DNA from: Bacillota bacterium
GTDB lineage: Bacteria > Bacillota > Clostridia > Tissierellales > Sedimentibacteraceae
Length of the DNA: 17,120 nucleotides
Direction of reading: 5' to 3'
NCBI GenBank assembly: GCA_029239575.1
Contig: JARBUP010000027.1
Span: 1 to 17,120, forward strand
This document shows positions 14,848 through 17,120 of the stretch, in pieces (position 1 is the first letter of the stretch; each line of letters begins with the position of its first letter). A program made the position numbers and the translations under genes. The notes below the pieces were generated by a model. The model saw nothing but the letters and a program-made list of their open reading frames with translations. It did not search any database and was not told the origin of the DNA.

Positions 14848-16071
14848 ATGTTACCAAAATTATTAGCACCTGCAGGAAGTATGGATAAATTGATAATGGC
14901 AGTTGAGTATGGAGCAGATGAAATATACTTTGCCGGTAAATCAATGGGTATGAGAGCAGGCAGTAAAAATTTTACTGATAAAGATTTAGAAAAAGCAGTT
15001 GAATATTGTCATAACCATGGTAAAAATGCAAACATAACAGTTAATATAACACCACATAATGATGATTTAAAAGGCTTTGAAGATTATATAAAATACTTAA
15101 GCAAAATAGGAACGGATGCTTTAATAGTAGCAGATCCAGGAACTATTGAAATAGTTAAACAAACAGCACCTAACATGCGTATTCATTTAAGCACGCAAGC
15201 AAATACGACGAATTATCATACTGCAAACTTCTGGTATAAGCAGGGTGTTAACAGAATTGTATTAGCAAGAGAACTTACTTTTACAGAAATAGAAGAAATA
15301 ATTAAAAAAACTCCTGATGATTTAGAATTTGAAACATTTGTTCATGGAGCTATGTGTATGTCCCATTCGGGAAGATGTTTAATGTCAAGTTTTATGACAG
15401 GAAGACATTCAAACAAAGGTGATTGTGCTCAGCCATGCAGATGGAAATATCATGTTGTGGAAGAAAAAAGACCAGGAGAATATTATCCTATAGTTGAAGA
15501 TGATGAAGGAACTTTTATTTTTAATTCAAAAGATATGTGCTTAATAGAACATATGCAAAAATTTGTTGATATAGGCGTTAAGGCAGTTAAAATTGAAGGA
15601 AGAATGAAAAGTGAATATTATACTGCTATAACTGTAAGATCTTACAGAAATGCTTTAGATGAAACTTTAAAGCCACAGGCTGAAAGAAATACAGAGTATT
15701 GGAAGCAGGAAGTTGAAAAAACATCTCACAGAGATTTTTCATATGGTTTTTATTTAGGAAACCCATACAAAGATGGGCAGCTTTATACTTCAAGCAGCTA
15801 TATTCGAACATATGATGTTGTTGGTATAATTAAGGATTATGATAAGGAAACAGGTATAGCAACAGTAGAACAAAGAAATAAATTTTCTGAAGGCGATAAA
15901 CTTGAATGTTTTGGTCCTAAAGGGAAACATTTTGAACTGACTGCTGTTGATTTAACAGATGATAAAGGAAATAAAATCGAATCAGCGCCACACGCACAGC
16001 AAATAGTCAAAATGAAAATTCCTCAAGAAGTAGCGCCTTATTTCATTTTAAGAAAAAAAGTAGAAAATTAA
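14848..16071 (+). CDS. trhP: U32 family protein, probable tRNA U34 hydroxylase TrhP
   Basis: A 407-residue member of the 'peptidase U32' family. It opens with KLLAPAGSMDKLIMAVEYGADEIYFAG written here as its first ~30 positions (Pro3-Gly30) in the usual barrel form. The U32 signature spans residues 162-180, with Cys170 (HGAMCMSH), Cys177 (GRCLMS), then Cys193 and Cys197 (GDCAQPCRW) and Cys231 (KDMCLIEH), several of which should hold an Fe-S cluster. KIEGRMKSEYY (249 on) is typical. A C-terminal small barrel (about 325-405) follows. YegQ/TrhP in E. coli and TrhP1/TrhP2 in B. subtilis hydroxylate tRNA U34 with prephenate, the step before TrmR. Only one copy is seen here. Despite the name, protease activity is doubtful. 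AAAGGAG precedes the ATG by 6 bases. Confidence 0.9.
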   Translation: MLPKLLAPAGSMDKLIMAVEYGADEIYFAGKSMGMRAGSKNFTDKDLEKAVEYCHNHGKNANITVNITPHNDDLKGFEDYIKYLSKIGTDALIVADPGTIEIVKQTAPNMRIHLSTQANTTNYHTANFWYKQGVNRIVLARELTFTEIEEIIKKTPDDLEFETFVHGAMCMSHSGRCLMSSFMTGRHSNKGDCAQPCRWKYHVVEEKRPGEYYPIVEDDEGTFIFNSKDMCLIEHMQKFVDIGVKAVKIEGRMKSEYYTAITVRSYRNALDETLKPQAERNTEYWKQEVEKTSHRDFSYGFYLGNPYKDGQLYTSSSYIRTYDVVGIIKDYDKETGIATVEQRNKFSEGDKLECFGPKGKHFELTAVDLTDDKGNKIESAPHAQQIVKMKIPQEVAPYFILRKKVEN

Positions 16072-16087
16072 AAAATAAAAAGCAACT

Positions 16088-16124
16088 AAAAGCATTCATC
16101 AAATAATAAAAGATGAATGCTTTT
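16088..16124. terminator. Bidirectional terminator between trhP and sigK
   Basis: AAAAGCATTCATC (16088-16100) and GATGAATGCTTTT (16112-16124) form a perfect 13-bp stem with an 11-base A-rich loop. It lies between the converging genes, with T or A runs at both ends of the stem. Confidence 0.88.
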
Positions 16125-16133
16125 ACTATGTAT

Positions 16134-16835
16134 TTATTTACCAACGCTTTCAACCATGGCATCATATAATTTTTTTAAAGCTTTTTTTTCAATTCGTGAT
16201 ACATATGATCTTGAGATGCCCAATAATTTAGCGATTTCTCTTTGTGTTTTATGCTGATTGTTTCTTATACCATAACGCATTTCTATTATTTCTTTTTCTC
16301 TTTTTTGCAATGCCTTATCAAGAATGGCATCAAGAGCTTTTATTTTTTCTTCTTTATCAAGTCTACCTACGATTTCTTCGCCCTCGTATTTTATTACATC
16401 TATTAAATAAATATTGTTTCCTTCTTTGTCAGTGCCTAATGGTCCTTGAAGAGAAACTTCTTTTTTTAGTTTTTTATCGCTTCTTATGGTCATTAAAACT
16501 TCATTGTCAATACATTTTGCTGCATAAGTTGCAAGCCTTATTCCTTTGTTGTTATCAAATGTTGATACTGCCTTAATTAAGCCAATAGTCCCTATTGAAA
16601 TTAAATCTTCTTGATCAATGCCAACTGTTTTATATTTTTTTATAACATGGGCGACTAATCTTAAATTTCTTTCAATAAGCGTATTTCTTGCTTCAAGATC
16701 ACCTCCTTTTGATTTTTTTATTAATTCTATTTCTTCATCTTTTTCTAATGGTTGTGGGAAAGAACTTCCGCTTGTAATATATCCAAAAATGAAAATTGAA
16801 AAAGGAAAAATAATCTGCAATATATTCTCTATCAA
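16134..16835 (-). CDS. sigK: Sporulation sigma factor SigK with apparent pro-sequence
   Basis: A 233-residue sigma-70 family factor for late mother-cell transcription in sporulation. Region 2 covers about 45-120 (NTLIERNLRLVAHVIKKY, IDQEDLISIGTIGLIKAV) and region 4 about 170-225, with the helix-turn-helix QREIAKLLGISRSYVSRIE. The N-terminal 18 residues are hydrophobic (IIFPFSIFIFG) and lead into YITSGSSFPQPL, equivalent to the YVKNNAFPQPL after the B. subtilis pro-sigma-K cleavage site, so a membrane-tethered precursor cleaved before Tyr19 is likely. I choose TTG at 16835 as start because GGGGGTG (16848-16842) sits 6 bases before it; a TTG at 16850 would have no site. The gene is continuous, with no skin-type insertion. 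A CATATAAT upstream (16866-16859 region, minus strand) could be part of a sigma-E promoter; its -35 is weak. Confidence 0.93.
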   Translation of the reverse strand: MIENILQIIFPFSIFIFGYITSGSSFPQPLEKDEEIELIKKSKGGDLEARNTLIERNLRLVAHVIKKYKTVGIDQEDLISIGTIGLIKAVSTFDNNKGIRLATYAAKCIDNEVLMTIRSDKKLKKEVSLQGPLGTDKEGNNIYLIDVIKYEGEEIVGRLDKEEKIKALDAILDKALQKREKEIIEMRYGIRNNQHKTQREIAKLLGISRSYVSRIEKKALKKLYDAMVESVGK

Positions 16836-17000
16836 CAAAAACACCCCCAAAGTTATTTAATTATATGCTGATAATGTCAAAATTGTGTTTGTACACATAA
16901 TATATTTTTATTACAAAAAAATTTTTTATTTAATAATATTTTCTTGGAAATACAAATAATTAGATAAAATTCGACATAGTTAAATTTAAAAAGAAAATAA

Positions 17001-17035
17001 AAAATACATATCCTAAAAATTAGGATATGTATTTT
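17001..17035 (-). terminator. Strong terminator of the partial gene at the right edge
   Basis: AAAATACATATCCTAA (17001-17016) pairs perfectly with TTAGGATATGTATTTT (17020-17035): a 16-bp stem with a 3-base loop. On the minus strand it is followed by TTATTTTCTTTTT. It lies 4 bases after the stop codon of the minus-strand gene at the window end. The rest of 16851-17000 is AT-rich intergenic DNA with nothing else clear beyond the sigK leader. Confidence 0.85.
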
Positions 17036-17039
17036 AAAA

Positions 17040-17120
17040 TTATCTTATAATTCTACTACCAGTACCTGTAGTTCTGTTAGAACTATTTGGTGTTCTTGGT
17101 GCTGCTGGAGTATCTGGACC
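17040..17120 (-). CDS. C-terminal end of a Pro/Ser/Thr/Asn-rich protein (partial)
   Basis: On the minus strand, from the window edge, 26 codons run to a TAA at 17042-17040 and read PDTPAAPRTPNSSNRTTGTG followed by Ser-Arg-Ile-Ile-Arg. The gene continues outside the window, so the product is unknown. The reading is supported by a strong terminator immediately downstream and by non-random composition. The tail resembles in style the low-complexity Pro/Thr/Asn tail of the peroxiredoxin at 11569. It could belong to a spore-surface, wall or secreted protein, but no domain is visible. Confidence 0.55.
   Translation of the reverse strand, partial: GPDTPAAPRTPNSSNRTTGTGSRIIR

Noticed and set aside
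16244..16576. A 110-codon plus-strand open frame opposite sigK
   Set aside because: It is antisense to a clear sigma factor, rich in Leu/Phe/Cys as expected from complementing Lys/Glu codons, and has no ribosome binding site.
16851..16920. A defined sigma-E promoter or SpoIIID site upstream of sigK
   Set aside because: A CATATAAT is present, but no good -35 lies 13-16 bases before it, and the TTGACA there is too close (9 bases) for sigma-A. Not enough to call.
1..17120. CRISPR array, tRNA/rRNA genes, insertion sequence or phage genes
   Set aside because: I saw no regularly spaced repeats, no tRNA-like cloverleaf with a CCA end, no transposase and no phage-type genes.

Overview
The window looks like chromosomal DNA of a low-GC, endospore-forming, probably anaerobic Firmicute of the clostridial type. 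The bases are strongly AT-rich, ribosome binding sites are strong GGAGG types, and there is an intact sporulation sigma factor gene (sigK). The order alaS - ireB - ruvX - DUF1292 - (fur, rnj) - mltG - trmR - U32 'peptidase' matches, as I remember it, the backbone of the Bacillus/Clostridium alaS-yrrK-yrrL-yrrM-yrrN/O region. No species can be named from the sequence alone.

Layout. (1) 1-1578: an ABC-2 type membrane permease whose start probably lies off the left edge. (2) 1660-4288: an iron-sulfur/sulfur-mobilisation block, with a DUF3343 putative Se/S carrier, an IscR-type Rrf2 repressor, a NifS/IscS cysteine desulfurase and an IscU scaffold. A strong sigma-A promoter in front of iscR is embedded in two 25-bp sites that resemble the E. 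coli IscR type-1 site. (3) 4323-7382: alaS and ireB, each with its own promoter. (4) 7519-11528: a compact run of a ferredoxin-fused aldo/keto reductase, ruvX, DUF1292, a Fur-family regulator and ribonuclease J. (5) 11569-12849, minus strand: a 1-Cys-type peroxiredoxin with a low-complexity Pro/Thr/Asn/Ser tail and an unknown 79-residue protein; these two interrupt the conserved backbone. (6) 13055-16071: mltG, trmR and a U32 protein of the TrhP type, the last two being partners in tRNA U34 hydroxylation/methoxylation. (7) 16134-16835, minus strand: sigK with an apparent pro-sequence. (8) 17040-17120, minus strand: the last 26 codons of a Pro/Ser/Thr/Asn-rich protein.

Between genes there are several clear hairpin terminators, and two copies of a ~55-bp palindromic element (GGGGACGGTC...GACCGTCCCC type) sitting just after the stop codons of nifS and trmR.

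Most of the window is conserved housekeeping. The items most worth a second look are the paired IscR-like operator at iscR, the tailed peroxiredoxin with a sigma-K-like promoter, the palindromic element family and a possible displaced 3' end of nifS. I see no new multi-gene defence, CRISPR or mobile system.
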